A stretch of DNA of 64,000 nt. Origin: Moricandia arvensis. Its lineage: Eukaryota; Streptophyta; Magnoliopsida; Brassicales; Brassicaceae. Within the stretch, counting starts at the first letter, position 1, and every line of letters begins with the position of its first letter. The notes beneath the pieces are model-generated. The model had not been told where the DNA came from and did not search any database. It was given only the letters and a program-made list of their open reading frames with translations. The position numbers were made by a program, and so were the translations under genes. Location: contig CAJHQP010002225.1 in the NCBI GenBank assembly GCA_905132765.1, positions 27,034-91,033 on the forward strand. Reading direction: 5' to 3'. Of this stretch, positions 34,312-46,599 are shown in pieces.

Positions 34312-36620
34312 GTGATACTTGTCGTTGTGAAGATGAGATATCACAAAGGATTTTTGTTCGCAAAGTCTCATAAACTCGAAAATATAAACGCAGGGACATG
34401 CTTTTGGGATCTCGTATCGGGTTCGTTGATACTATGCCTTGAGATGTTCGAGACTAGTGTTCTGGGTTTAGGGCCAAAACCTAGGCTTTTTATTGGTTTA
34501 GGGCTTGTGATGACTGTTTCGGCATAAAATCACCCGTTTCGGTTCCACCTGATTTCATTACAATTTTTATGTCTGCGAAAAGTTTCTCGGCTTTGGTGAC
34601 TTGCCATCGATCTGGAATCCCAGCATCTCTCCAAAGACAAATCTCAGACCATGGGAACAGTATTTGGAAGATACTGACCAAAATTTTGGATTTCTATTAT
34701 ATAGCGCGCTTATTATCCTTGTGTCAGATGTTTGAGAGCCTATCTCCATGGAGGGATATGGCTAAGTCTGTTTAGGACGTTAGAGTTTGTTTGTTGTGAT
34801 CAGCAACAAACGTAATGGTAACTGTTACCGTTTTGAGTTTGAGCCTTCGAAAGGGGTGGTGATTTTGAAAGATGTTAGTGCGTACGACTGTTCGAGCTTT
34901 CCGAGATTGAACTTTCATCAAGGAAAAAAAATTACGTCGAAAGCCAGTTCTTCAAGTGTTTCCGACGTCTCATGGTGCAAAGACTGGTTTTTTCTTTTGA
35001 GTAACATTTTACGTTATGAGAACTGCTAGAGAGGTTTTTTTGAGTTTGCGTGAAGATGTCTGTTTGACCTGAGGCGAGAAATAACTTATGTTTTGTTGGC
35101 AGATGTTTCGCAGCCGAAGTTAGTTTGTATAGCGAATTAATCGAAAGCGTCTTTCGTATAGAATTTTTCTTTCGTAATTCCTGTTTCTGTTTAAAAATTT
35201 TGCGGGCTTAGAGATGGTTTGCGGTTTCGCAAAGGTTTGTCTTGACCTTGCGGCAGATAAACGTTTCTTGGTTTGTTTGCGGATGTTCCGGAGCCAACAG
35301 CTGTTCTTCTGTTTGGATGTTAAATTTTTTTGATTTGCGATCGAGGGACGTAAGACCAAGGGGTCGGGTATTTTTTTCTTGAAAATAAATGTTTTCATTT
35401 CACTGTTCTTTGTGAAGGGTAGGCCTTCCGAGATTTATTTCTTGTATTTTTAGGAGGATATTTTGTATAGCTCTAGGAGCTTTGTTACGAGTGTTTCCTC
35501 ATATGCCACGTTTTACGGGTAACACTTTGCAGACTTAAAGTCCGTTGTGGAGCATGTCGAACTTGCGTGATTGGGTTAGAAGTTTATATTTCCATTACCT
35601 TTTAGTATTAGGACTGAGTCTTGTTTATGATACTTATCGTATGATTTCTGTTTTGGGTTATATGATAATTGTTTGTGTAGTCATCACTCGACGTTTTTAG
35701 ACGCAGTCGCAGATTGTCGTTTTTGCCATTGAGTGACTAGGTGGCGCTTTTGCGTTACTCAATTTTTTGGCTTGGTGTGAAGGCTGTGTCCAGCTGCAAA
35801 GCCGGGGACGTTGTAGTCTAGGATTAGCCTAAGCCAATTTTTGTGTAGCATTAAAGTCATGCTAGTTTAGGATTGTCCTTAAGGGGGATGCCGAATTCTG
35901 GTCGGGCTTTAAGGGAAGGCATAATTGGCCGAGGGCCAAAGATCTTTTGTTGAGAGTGACAGGACAAGTATGCCGGAGATTTAGCGCTTAAGGTGGCCGA
36001 TGTGGTTGAAAACGATTTTCCACTTCAGGTTTCAGTCATACAATGAGTGTTTCCATATAATGCTTCCTTTAGTCGTAGGAATTCTTTTGCTGTAACTTTT
36101 TATGGGTTATAGAAAGCCGCAAATCTAAAAGCTTTGTCCGCAGGAACCAGAAGCCTAATAGGCGTTGATACTGAATTAACTTGGGAGTCTAGTTACAGGC
36201 ATGACTGCCTACTTGGATGATTAACGTGAGGAGTGAGAGGCAGAAGCCAGCGAGCTGGAGATTAAAGGAAGAGCATCTGTTTTAGATCGATAGTAGCGAC
36301 AAGAGATGAAGCTTTAGCCATTTGTCAGTCAGAAGATGAATCATACAGATTCGTTTTCTAGCCATACAAAAATTGTCTAACAACACTTCTCTGTAAAATA
36401 TGTTATGGAGACATACAAAGTAAGCTATATTAATCCGCACGATTTACGCAGAAATGTTTTCCGCTTTAGATTTCGATCTTATAGTGAAAGTTTCTCTCTC
36501 GAATCACTCATGGGAGTTTACCGAAATTATTTCGATTATTATACTTTGCGAGAAACGTTTTCGCTAGGGTTTTTGAGAAGGAATTCTCATGACATATTTA
36601 TTTTCTATGAGAGCGGATAA
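34312..36620 (+). other. Decayed region with coding-like fragments, possibly a Ty3 upstream ORF
   Basis: Short plus-strand frames with protein-like composition occur, for example FVVISNKRNGNCYRFEFEP...CKDWFFLL at 34787-35029. The pattern of an aromatic-rich segment ending W-x-x-x-FFF recalls N-terminal regions of some plant Ty3 polyproteins, but I could not align it. Interrupted by many stops. Confidence 0.25.
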
Positions 36621-38378
36621 ACGAATATCCGTGTCAACCAGCAGGTAGATTTAGATCAACGAGTGCGGGAGAAAGCCGTATACCTTTGTCACTGCTACTA
36701 TGTTTCTACGATATTCTTTTCGCAATTTGTTTTGATGCTTTCCATGACCTCATTTTGAAACTATGGACGAACTTTGGGAGCAATATGCCTTTTTGGCTGT
36801 TGAAGATGTCTCTTATAATTTGGTTTATGCGGAATTTGTCAAGTTAAGTCGCGTTCCTGATGATTTTAGCTAACCGTTGTATTATATAGTACAATGTGGT
36901 ACAAGTTGTTTAATAACTCCATGATTGCGATGAAGACGATGCAGCTAGATTTCTTGGGACGTATATTTTTGCTTAGGTTTTGCTATGCTCACTATTCAGC
37001 TGATAGAACGAAATCTTAGATTTCGATTTACCTTTTGGCACGATTCAATGGAGCGAATTACATTTCTCACTAAGTGAGTCTATTACTTCCTAACTGCTGC
37101 TAGAGCTATGCATTCTACGAAAGCGTTTTGCTTGCTAGCCCAGCAGGCAAAAGAGTTTTGAAGTATGGAGCATACGAGAATAATATACATACTCACTCCG
37201 CTCACCTACGAACGGAGAATGGCTTGAATCCGTATCTTGATGGCATGTTCATGTTCTCTTTTCCGAGCGATTGAGATGATGATAATATCCGTCGTGTCAA
37301 AATTTAAACGATGATGATGGGACTGTTGCATCTTTCGCTAGTTTATCAGCCCCGTTGACGACTTGGAATGAGTCCAAAACACAAAGTTTTAAGAACGAGT
37401 GCTAGGATATGAGTCTGCCTTTAAGATGACTTTCATGTATCTAGTCTTTCTTTATCTTCTAGGAGGTGAGCGGGGTATGCTATTGAATGCTGTGAGCGCA
37501 TACGTTCGCACGTATTTACAGAGCAGATCTAGCATCGCGATTTAGCATATAATCGTGCAATTCGAACAATTAAGGAACAATAATAGGACGACAGATAAGA
37601 AAAACTCGATCTAAGACATTACGTTCGCGTAGACTATCCACCTAGATATCTAAGCTTTCCCTAAAGTTATTTACGGCACGTCATACACGTACGGTTCGTT
37701 TTTATTTTATATTCTTAGTAATTTCCTACGAAAATTCCAAGTCTAGCATTTCAAAATTTAGGCCAAGTCGTCACTACCTTAGTTTTCCTCAGAGATCAGC
37801 GTTCCTGCCTCTGTCTCCATTTTTCTTTCTCGTTTCCCCGTATATTTCCTCATGTCTGTCCACCACCCAACGGCCACGTAACATGTTATGGATTCTCTCC
37901 TGGACATTTCTACTACGTTCTGCCACACGTATACGGCTGAAGCCCATTTTGCCGTATCTGGTTTGTCGATTACCATCATATTGTTTTGAATCCGGGTTCA
38001 GTCTTTTATCCTTGGTATTACAAAGTCAATGATTAAGCATCATCAACAAAAATCTTATTAAGCACTTTAGGATTAGAAAAGGCCGATCATGCGAGCCATG
38101 CCAGAGAATGTGATCACATAGCAGCCTCGACATTGACCGGCGATGACGGCGTTAACAGAGGGAGGGCATGGAGCGCACGTGAGCCGAGTCGAGAGAGAGC
38201 AATAGTGAGACCGTGTTGAGAGGCGTTGATGGCCGATGGTCACCTCCCTGCTCTCGCTCCATCTCTTTCCTTTTGAGAGAGTCTTTATGTACAATCTTCG
38301 TTTGATTTTCTGAGGGTTGTAGAATTGGTGTTTGAGTTTTATTTACAAGAACCATTTCTACAACGTTAATCAAATTTA
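36621..38378. other. No recognisable gene
   Basis: Moderate GC with scattered stops in all frames. A few short minus-strand frames (37779-37979, 38152-38373) lack homology I can name. Confidence 0.4.
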
Positions 38379-38755
38379 CTCTATAAAAGTTGTATCGTAA
38401 AATACTGCCATGTTTAATTTTACGAATGATATTTTGGTAAAATATTGTTGATTTGAATTTTACAAAATCTATTTCATAAAATTTTTTTGAATTTCATTCA
38501 CGAAAATTGTTTCATAAAATATTGCCGGTTTAAATTTTACGAAAAGTCGTTTCGTAAGATATTGTCGAGCTTAATTTTACGAAATTTTTTCTGTAAATTT
38601 TGTTGTAAAGTTTAATTTTACGAAAGCTGTTTCACAAAATGTTGTCGAGTTTAATTTTATGAAAATCGTTTCGTCGAATATTGTCTAGCGTAATTGTACG
38701 AAATTTATTTTGTAAACTGTTCTTCGAGTTTGGCTGTACGAGAGCTGTTTTTTAT
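38379..38755. repeat. Tandem array of about 40-44-base units containing TTTTACGAAA...TTTCGTAAAA
   Basis: About nine diverged copies of TTAATTTTACGAAA-(A)TCG-TTTCGTAAAATATTGTCGAG. Each unit contains the inverted pair TTTTACGAAA / TTTCGTAAAA, so each can form a small hairpin. Isolated similar motifs occur near 33570. Confidence 0.75.
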
Positions 38756-41122
38756 TGGAAAACTCACGTTTTGTGGATATTTCCAAAAGATTAGTTTTCC
38801 GAGTCTTATATTCATAAACTGTAGCTGCGATGAGCATTATTATCGTGATCAAACTTAATCGAAAATTTCCTAGTTCTGTAGGATGACACATGGGAGTTTT
38901 GAGTACTTTTTCGAGAAAGCTTAATATCGAGAATCCACATAATCTGTTTCAACAAAAGCGACATTTGATTTTTTCCAAAATCTTATGTTTTAGAGAAGAC
39001 GTTTTAGCAAAGAGGATACGATCTCCATTTTCCTTTGTTTAGTTTTTCGTCAATAAATTTGGCTTTTATGGAATTCCGGAGAAATCACCTTCGTTTTTCC
39101 AAATGTTTTCCGGAAGAATTCTAGCAGTGAAGATGTGTACCTGATTCGCTGTGCTTCCTTTCGCGAGCAATCTAGTTTCTCTCCGCGATTTTGGAAAAAG
39201 AAATTCTTATTTTTCTGGATTTTTTGACGGAACTTTTTTTCATTGAGTTTCTTCTCGTACTGAGTTTCTTTTAGCATGGTAATGAGACAAATTTTTCTGG
39301 TTTAAGATAGATCCCACCGTTGCCTTTTTTTGCGACTGATATCATGGTCTTGTTAGCGACAGCCAATAATTTTTCGATAATATGGTTCTAGGTATTCAAG
39401 CAGAGTGATCGCGACCTTGTTCAGGGCACTTTTATCCTGCTGGCCGAGGAGAAATTCCGCCTTTGAGGAGGTTAAAGCAGATTCCAAATACAAATTTTTC
39501 TTATCTTCCTTATCTCATTTCCTTGTTTTATTTGCTCGGGAAAACCCATTGGAAACTTGGATTGTATTTCTTAGAAATTGAGAAGAAACTCTTGAGTGAC
39601 CATCTAAATTCCGATAGAAACACTAGAGTGGGGAGATCAAACACCTGAGTGTGTGAGGAATATTTTTATCTGCTAACCTTTTGTGTTGAGAATTTTCAGG
39701 ATAAAGACGTTTGGTCTTCTCAAGGAAAGTAGCAAAGAGAAATTTCAACGACATGCTTACTTTAAACTTCATCTGAAAATTCTTTGAATCATTTTTTGAT
39801 GATTTATTACTGTCCAGGAACATGCCAACCCTAAGAAGACCACATGAGAAGCCTGAACACAGAGGTGCAAGAACAGTCTAAAACGTCCAGAGATGAAGCT
39901 GTTCATAAAACGAAGGCCTTTACAATCGGTCTGAAGTCCAAGAGTTTGCTGACAACCTTGTGGAGGGAGTCGTGAAGCACGTTCAAGGACGTCAGCAAGA
40001 GCCCCAAGCAAGATGCACATCCACACGAGAACTTGTACCTGAGCCATCCAATATCATCCAGTGGAAACACCCAAAGGTAAATCTGAAAACTATCTAAAAT
40101 CTAAAAGATTTTTTAAATCTTTATCCATTATATGATGAATATGATGAAGAAGCTAATGGGAAAGTTTGATCACTTGTGATGATCGAATGTGCATCATCCT
40201 TCTCTAGATCTGGGTTTATGAATGATAATGACAGGCATTGTAGAACTAACTCGTTTCGAAACCGGGAAGCAATCCGAGTAGGACTTGTTTTGTTCCACAG
40301 GGTTTTGAGGAAGAACCACTGACTATCTAACACCAGACCACGTCATTGACACTAGAAACCCGTGGATGATGATCTAGGTCTATCTCTTGATGAGGAGGAT
40401 GAACCTGGTCCAGTCTTGGACAGAAGAGCAACAAAGCATCACATCCATCGCTATGGAGACGTCAATCTATGCTTGATCCGGCACATCTCCTGCCCTTTGT
40501 CTCCTGATCTTCAAAATCACTGTGAGAACTCTGATTGGTTTAATGGCACTGCTTGACAGGTTTGTCGATATCAGTTCTCATAATGTGGGTTTTGGTCTTA
40601 ACAAGATGAAAGAACTATGGATACAGGTTTGAAACTCAGGGAATCACAAATCTCTAGCTTATCATTTATCACCTTTACTATGTTGCAACCACATCAAACA
40701 AGTATCAACTTGAGGACACTTTATATACCTATCCTAGTATCGCCACCAAATCCATTCTACCGGACAACATACTGAGAAAACTGGCTCGCATGTCAGTTCG
40801 CATTTTCCTTCCAGAGCTTTGAAACTTCGTCTAATTCCAGAAGATTTTGTTTCATGCGTGTTCCAGGGCGTCATCTTACGAACAGAGAGATTTCTTTTTC
40901 GGTGTGGGAGCAAGTTTCTGTGATGAAATTTTCGTTTAACTCGCAGTGAAACAACTTGCGATACCTTCCGATCTCCAAGACTGTTCGATTCGTGAGGAGC
41001 TGGAATATTAAGGCACATGTGGTAAGTTGATCAAACTGCTTGCATCGAGTTCATCCAAGTAGTTCCCATGATCTCGTTGTACGATGTTGGGTCGATCGAT
41101 GACTAGAAATTCCACAACTTTA
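38756..41122. other. No gene identified; probable decayed retroelement
   Basis: Scattered short frames, for example LGLSLDEEDEPGPVLDRRAT at about 40372, without convincing homology. The protease remnant and PBS at 41.1-41.5 kb suggest the right part belongs to a Ty3 element read leftwards. Confidence 0.35.
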
Positions 41123-41400
41123 TTATGCTCTCGGCCTTAACCATGAGGTTAATTGTCCAAGATTCATAGTAGCTTCCCTGAGAGTCCTACTTGCGGGGCA
41201 TGGGTTTTCCGCGATTTCGAATAGATTGACTTCCATTCTATCGACGGTGTTTTTGAAGATGATATAAGCAGAGCGTCCAGTGTCGACATCGATATTCTGG
41301 ATCGCCAACTCGATGAAAAGGAGATCGTTGGAGTTTGGCCTGATTGTCTGTTGCTCTTTCCTTGAAGGAGATGATGTCACTACCTGTTAGGGTAGCATAT
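41123..41400 (-). pseudogene. Ty3 retrotransposon aspartic protease-region remnant
   Basis: Minus strand reads SNDLLFIELAIQNIDVDTGR, then SAYIIFKNTVDRMEVNL and SRTLREATMNLG. This matches the Ty3 protease segment NDPLVVEL---VLVDTGSSVDLIF--T-DRM-V, with the DTG active site kept. It lies only about 60 bases after a PBS, so gag has been deleted. No RT or integrase was seen downstream. Confidence 0.7.
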
Positions 41401-41436
41401 CGCTTCTAATCATCGGTGATCTTTGAGTTAGAAATC

Positions 41437-41454
41437 CACTCCTTCTAGCGCCAA
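41437..41454 (-). other. Ty3 primer binding site
   Basis: On the minus strand TTTGGCGCTAGAAGGAG, a PBS form I recall from plant Tat-lineage elements, placed between an LTR-like end (CAAATTTTGGTTCCAAAG) and the protease remnant. Confidence 0.6.
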
Positions 41455-42318
41455 ACTTTGGAACCAAAATTTGCAACTGTCGATTTCCGTAAAATAAGGA
41501 TAGTCAGGAAAATCCTAATTTTCCTAGAGGACCGTATTATCTGCGTAAACACACGAATACGAAAAATACAAATAAAACAGAATATCAGTAGTAAGTTGTA
41601 CGGATGTGTTTTATTGATTGCACAAAACAAACCTTACAAGATTTCACCGAAAACAAGACGAATATACAATTGCTAACAAAGAGAATTGCAAAACAGAAGC
41701 GGAAAAACGTTCTAAGTATAACCCTGCTAGTCTAGACACCTAAGTTCTAAGTTCTTCTAAGCTAACAAGAATTCTCTAACTCTGAATCTTTGGCATCTCG
41801 GTGCATGCTTCTTGCTTTAGTTTCCCTTATATATGCCTCTAGGTCGGTCGTCATTTCATTTTCTGCCCCTAGGTCGAGCTTATCGCTTTGCAGAAATATT
41901 CTATCTCGATCTTCGTGTTTATCCTTTGAAACTTGACATTTATATTTTCCTGTGAATAATAGATAGACCCTCACAGTAACCTCGGGCTCATTTTCGTCTG
42001 AAATCTGTGAGTGGGCTCTTAGCTGCGTTTTAGACTTTTTCGGCCATTTTTGACTTTAAATGTTTTTAAGATTTCTCTGAGAGAAAACCTTTGGTACAAT
42101 GTTAGTTTCACAAGTAGTTCAATTACTCCTATAGTTAAGGAAACTTCGGTATTAGTCAACCATTTCCGTTTTATACAAACAATATGAATTCTTATGAGAA
42201 AGCAAGCCATTACGGTTTTTATCGTACAGTTCCAACGGTAACGTCTAATTGAGACGAAACAGTGTGATAAGAGGTATAAAAGAGGCACTGATTGGACAGG
42301 GGCTGATCCAAATCGCCT
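41455..42318 (-). repeat. Probable LTR of the minus-strand Ty3 element
   Basis: Sequence right of the PBS should be LTR. It contains GCATATATAAGGGAAAC on the minus strand near 41828 (TATA-like). The outer end was not found; the satellite-like array and palindrome at 42319-42864 may lie inside it. Confidence 0.45.
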
Positions 42319-42528
42319 GATGGCGAGTTGGATATGGTTCATCAACTCTCCATCAGGGCAGTTGGATGTGATTCATTAACTCCCCATCAGGGTAGTTGGT
42401 TGTGGTTCATCCAACTCCCCATCAGGGATTTAGATTGGTTGGATGTGGTGCATCCAACTCGCCATTAGGAAATTTGGACTGGTCGATCCAACTCGCTTTG
42501 GATGGCGAGTTGGATGTGGTGCATTCTA
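42319..42528. repeat. Tandem GAGTTGGATGTGGT...ATCCAACTC units
   Basis: Five diverged units of about 35-45 bases: GTTGGATGTGGTTCATCCAACTC then CCATCAGGG. Most units are small palindromes (GTTGGAT...ATCCAAC). Two more occur in the loop of the following palindrome. Confidence 0.8.
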
Positions 42529-42864
42529 GGTAATCTCGAAATCAACGTCTAGGATTGCATCTCTTAAGGAAAGTCTTCTCGTAATAATTTCAGGAAAGGT
42601 CCTAAGTAGGAAACAAACAACGGGCCTCGTAGGAAACACTAACAATGCCGAGTTGGATTGACCACATCTAAAGCTCGCTATCAGGTGAGTTGGATGTGGT
42701 GCCATCCAACTCGCTACTCGCGAGTTGGAATGGTCGATCCAACTCGGATTTGTTAGTGTTTCCGACGTGGCTGTTGTTAGTTTCCTACTTAGACCTTTCC
42801 TGAAATTACTACGAGAAGATTTTCCTTAAGAGATGCAATCCTAGATGTTGATTTCGAGATTACC
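42529..42864. repeat. 336-bp foldback palindrome
   Basis: The left arm from GGTAATCTCGAAATCAACG is mirrored by the right arm ending CGAGATTACC at 42864. Arms are about 130 bases, about 90% matched. The inner part includes GAAACACTAACAA and CCGAGTTGGATTGACC and their complements. The loop carries GAGTTGGAT repeats. Confidence 0.85.
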
Positions 42865-42884
42865 GTTTTGACCCCAACAACAGT

Positions 42885-43265
42885 AATCCGAATGCACTAT
42901 GCGATACGGGTTCTTCAGTAAACATCATGCCTAGTGCTGATGGTTACTCAGCTTAATATGAAGATAGAATTTTCAGGGGGCTCATTCACTTTGTGATTGC
43001 CTCTAAGGTGAATTCAGGAGGAATTATCATAAACCTTCAGGTAGAAACGCGCAATGCCTTAGTTGCCAATGGATTTTCATGTTATGTATATTAAGATAGA
43101 ATGAAATTCTTCTCTACTACTTGGGAGAGGCTTTATGGCTACTGTAGGAGTTGTTTACGACATGTACACGAGTAAGTTGTGCATGACACTCAAAGGCAAG
43201 AAAGATGTGTGTACTAGAACCAGTATGAGTATGGTGTTTACAGAGATGAAGACGCAATGCACAGA
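42885..43265 (+). pseudogene. Ty3 protease remnant of the CATCGATCGACA element family
   Basis: Reads NPNALCDTGSSVNIMPSADG with the DTG active site, then FVIASKVNSGGIIINLQVE, RNALVAN, and in other frames MATVGVVYDMYTSKLCMTLK. The order matches Ty3 proteases with a C-DTG-SVNIMP core. Near 43230 EYGVYRDEDAMHRYIHV resembles the repeated module of the element at 9997-17607. It may be a piece of the autonomous partner. Confidence 0.65.
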
Positions 43266-43269
43266 TATA

Positions 43270-43448
43270 TTCACGTGCAAAAAAATCATTAGGTAAAAAA
43301 AGCCAAATATTGGGAAACTAGTGATCATTATCTGTCCTATTATTACAATCCAATATTGTTTGTTTAAACTAAACTATAATATCCGTTAATGCATCTTACC
43401 TCTTCTCACTCGTTTGTAGATTTCACTCGCACGATATTGTGAATCATT
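43270..43448 (-). mobile_element. TRIM LTR fragment (TGTAACATCC family)
   Basis: Colinear with 6236-6400: AAATCATTAGGTA(A/G)AAAAAGCC, GGGAAACTAG-TGATCATTATC, ACTATAATATCCG and CACTCGCACGATAT. Cut off at its right by a CACTA start. Confidence 0.7.
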
Positions 43449-43790
43449 CACTAAGAAAAATCTCAGTCATAGCCACAGAAAAGCTACGAAAAAATCGTAG
43501 CAAATTTAAAAAGCTACAAAAAATCTATGAAAAAAGCCACAAAAATGAAAAAACGTAGCAACTCGTATGTAATCATAGCAAAAATTCACGAAATTGCTAC
43601 GAAATGAACCGTGGCAAACAATAGCCACGTTTTGCTTTAAATTTTATGTGGGAAAATTGATACGAAATAAATTGTAACTATATGCACGCTATTTTTCAAA
43701 AATATCTTCTTGCTACGGTTTTCCACAATTTTTTCGTGGTTATTATAAATAGTCCTGATTTAGAAAGCGAAATAGTCACAAAAATTTGAA
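43449..43790. mobile_element. CACTA-type element end with GCTACGAAAAA subterminal repeats
   Basis: Begins CACTAAGAAAAATCTCAGTC, followed by AGCCACAGAAAAGC, GCTACGAAAAAATCGTAGC and related repeats. The complement-like series GCTACGGTTTTCCAC and TTTTTTCGTGGTTAT stands at 43710-43750, as expected of opposite subterminal regions of a small non-autonomous element. A clear TAGTG right end was not found. Confidence 0.5.
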
Positions 43791-44597
43791 AGCCTAAACC
43801 TATAATTAAATCATAAACTCTAAATACAAATCTTAAACTCTTATTTTAACTTCAAATCTCAAAAAACTTACACTCAAAATTTATGTTTTTCAAACTCTCA
43901 AAATAAATCTAAACTCAAAATACTATATTCCAAACCATACACTCTAAACCTAAACACCATACCTAAATCATAAATCCAAATACCAAAACTAATATTTTAA
44001 AATCAAATATTAAACATCAATTAGAAATATAATATTTTCAAAATTATTCCCAAATCATAAATTTAAACCATAAATTATAAATTATTAAACACAAACCTTA
44101 ATTCTTTAACCTCTGCCCTATATTTCAAACTCTAATATAAACCATAAAACCTTGTAAATTTTAAATTTAACTTTTAATTATATAAACTGAATCATAACTA
44201 CAAAATATAATCATTAATTACGATTATAAACTTGAACATAATCATTTAAATCCTAATTTTCTAATTTATATGGTTTAAACTACAAATCAAAACTTACTCT
44301 AAATTTCATACTTTAACATTACTTCATAAACATTACTCTAAACTCCAAACTTAAAACTATATATATTTTCTATACACAAACCTTAATTAAATACCTAATA
44401 CAAATATTAAACCATTTCATTGAAATAAATAATAAATGAGGGGGGATCTTCGAAAAGATCGAGCAGAAGGAAAAAAAAAGAGAGGGGAAAAGTAAGAAAT
44501 TGAAGGGATTGGTCGATGTCTCTAAAAACATGGATCACTCCTTATCTCTTATTGGTTAATGTAATGAGTGGGTGATCACAATCTTCTCTCATGTATT
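43791..44597. other. AT-rich sequence without genes
   Basis: Dominated by AAACTCTAAAC/AAACCATAAA-like variants; 44440-44590 is purine-rich (GAGGGGGGATCTTCG). No ORF. Confidence 0.5.
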
Positions 44598-45841
44598 ATA
44601 TAGCCTATTTATTACTAGTTTCAGCGATATAGCCTATTTATTACTAGTTTCAGGTTATGTTATAGGCTCTATTTAGGGTCTATTATAAGTGTCCAGGCAA
44701 TGTTTTAAGGTCTTTACAGGTTTAAGTATGTTTTGGAGATATATGGAGATACTTGGAACTTTTGGAGCCAATTAGAGGAGAATAATCCATAGCGGATCAT
44801 TGGGATTGTCGAACTACAAGACTGCCATCGATCGATGACACAACCTTGGCCTCAACCGACGTTACATGACCAAGGTCGATCGATGTTGCACATCTGCCAT
44901 TGATGGATGACCAAATCGCAGACAACCGATTTCAAGCTCAAGTTATAGACAAGACACAAGATACAAGATTACCCCTAGACGAGTTTTGACCTATATTAAG
45001 GTTTTTATTTATACATTATGTATTGCACTAGAGGTATGGCTAGGGGCAGTGTGCCAGTGGTAAATTGTGTGCACCAGCATTTCATTATAGTTTTAGGATT
45101 TATTTAGGGGAGAAGATTCATAACTTCTTATGGAGATTTGTATTGGAACCCCAATATTTTATCTATGCATTATATTTAGATTATTATTCTTACTTTGAAT
45201 TATGTTGAATAGTTACCAAGTAGATTTAGGGTTGAATGGTTAAGTTATATCCATTAATTGAGTTGTGCTTAATGCTTACATTCTAGAGTAGCTAACTAGG
45301 ATCTCGAAAGTAGGAAATATCAAATCTCGCTCACATTTTCTTCTAATTTCACCTTCGATCAAATCAGGCCTTAGCGTTGATCGATGGTTTTTCCTTTTGC
45401 TCACATACGAGAGTGGAGTTAAAAGGGTCAGAATAGTTAATATTTGAGTTCTAGAATATTTACATATTCGTGCTACTTATTCCGATAATCAATGAGATTA
45501 AAAACCCTAGACTCTAGTATATTTACATTTCCATCTAGTTAATCTATTATTATATTTACATTATTAGCATATTTCCATATTGCATCTACACCTTCCAATA
45601 AGGAATATTCCTTAAATTGATTACTTGTTACCAATATATATATAATCACCTAGCTTAGTCTTTAAAAATAAGAAATCTATTATGTGTCATTGTTCTCTGT
45701 GGATTCGATACTAAGTACTACACCTGATATCTCTTGGCAAGAGTATTGTTTTGTGTGTTAGGATTAAGGATTAATTGTCAGTTAATTGTTTAGGATATTT
45801 ACACAGCCCTGCTAAAGCAATAAATAAATACCATTGTGTCA
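44598..45841 (+). repeat. Solo LTR of the CATCGATCGACA Ty3 family
   Basis: Starts with TATAGCCTATTTATTACTAG, duplicated within the first 50 bases, and ends ACCATTGTGTCA. Colinear with 9997-11292 throughout (GCCATCGATCGATGACAC, AGGATTTA, CCTAGCTTAGTC, TCTCTGTGGATTCGAT). No internal sequence is attached, as after LTR-LTR recombination or truncation. Confidence 0.8.
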
Positions 45842-45842
45842 T

Positions 45843-46570
45843 GTATCTTAATAATCTAGCTCAACATAATTTATTTCAGGTAATGAACCTACTATCGTAG
45901 TTATCAGTATATTATAAATTCGGGATTCTAGTTATCTACTTTAGAACACTGACAGTAACTCCAATTCTGATGAAGGATCATTAATAAATCACCCTACGCA
46001 GATCTATTATTCAACAATTCATATAAAACTAATAAAACCCTAATCTAACAAGTGAAACTACTCAGACATGATTAAGCAAAGCATAACAAAAATCTGAACA
46101 TAATACATAAATAGAATAGGTACAAAAACTGGAGTTCCAATACTAGATCTCTGAATGAGTTCTTGATCTTCTCTCCAAACAATATATAAAAAGATTCTAA
46201 GAATGATGGTAAATCTTGAGGTCGACTTTTTGCCAAACAATGGCAAAAAACATAAATACTAGGTATTAAAGTCGAACATGAGTAGTTTTGTAATTATGTG
46301 GATCTTATGAGCTTGAGTCAGTCTTAACAAAAGTCAGCCCGTCTACTTTCACGGGGTGTCGAGCGACACCAAGGAGACAGTGTCGATCGACACTCTTCCT
46401 GAATCTCGACTCTAAAATTCTGATTTCTTCACAACTACGAACTTCCTAATCAATAATCTCTAGAGTGTCCCATAATGTCCATAATGCTCCAAAAATTATT
46501 TTGGACCTGAAAAAGCTCAGAAATAGACTCTAAACACATATAATAGAATTAAAAGCACATATACTATGAG
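45843..46570 (-). repeat. LTR of a related Ty3 family, minus orientation
   Basis: On the minus strand it shares architecture with the previous LTR: CTATTATATGTGTTTAGAGTC, TTTTTCAGGTCC, GTGTCGATCGACACTG with GTGTCGCTCGACACC, GTCTGAGTAGTTTCAC and TTAGGGTTTTATTAG. It abuts the solo LTR at 45841. Confidence 0.6.
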
Positions 46571-46599
46571 TGTAAACGTGTAAATTCACATATAATATA

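Noticed and set aside
34312..36620. Possible functional host gene of several exons
   Set aside because: Frames are short, splice sites inconsistent and no domain could be named; described as decayed sequence instead.
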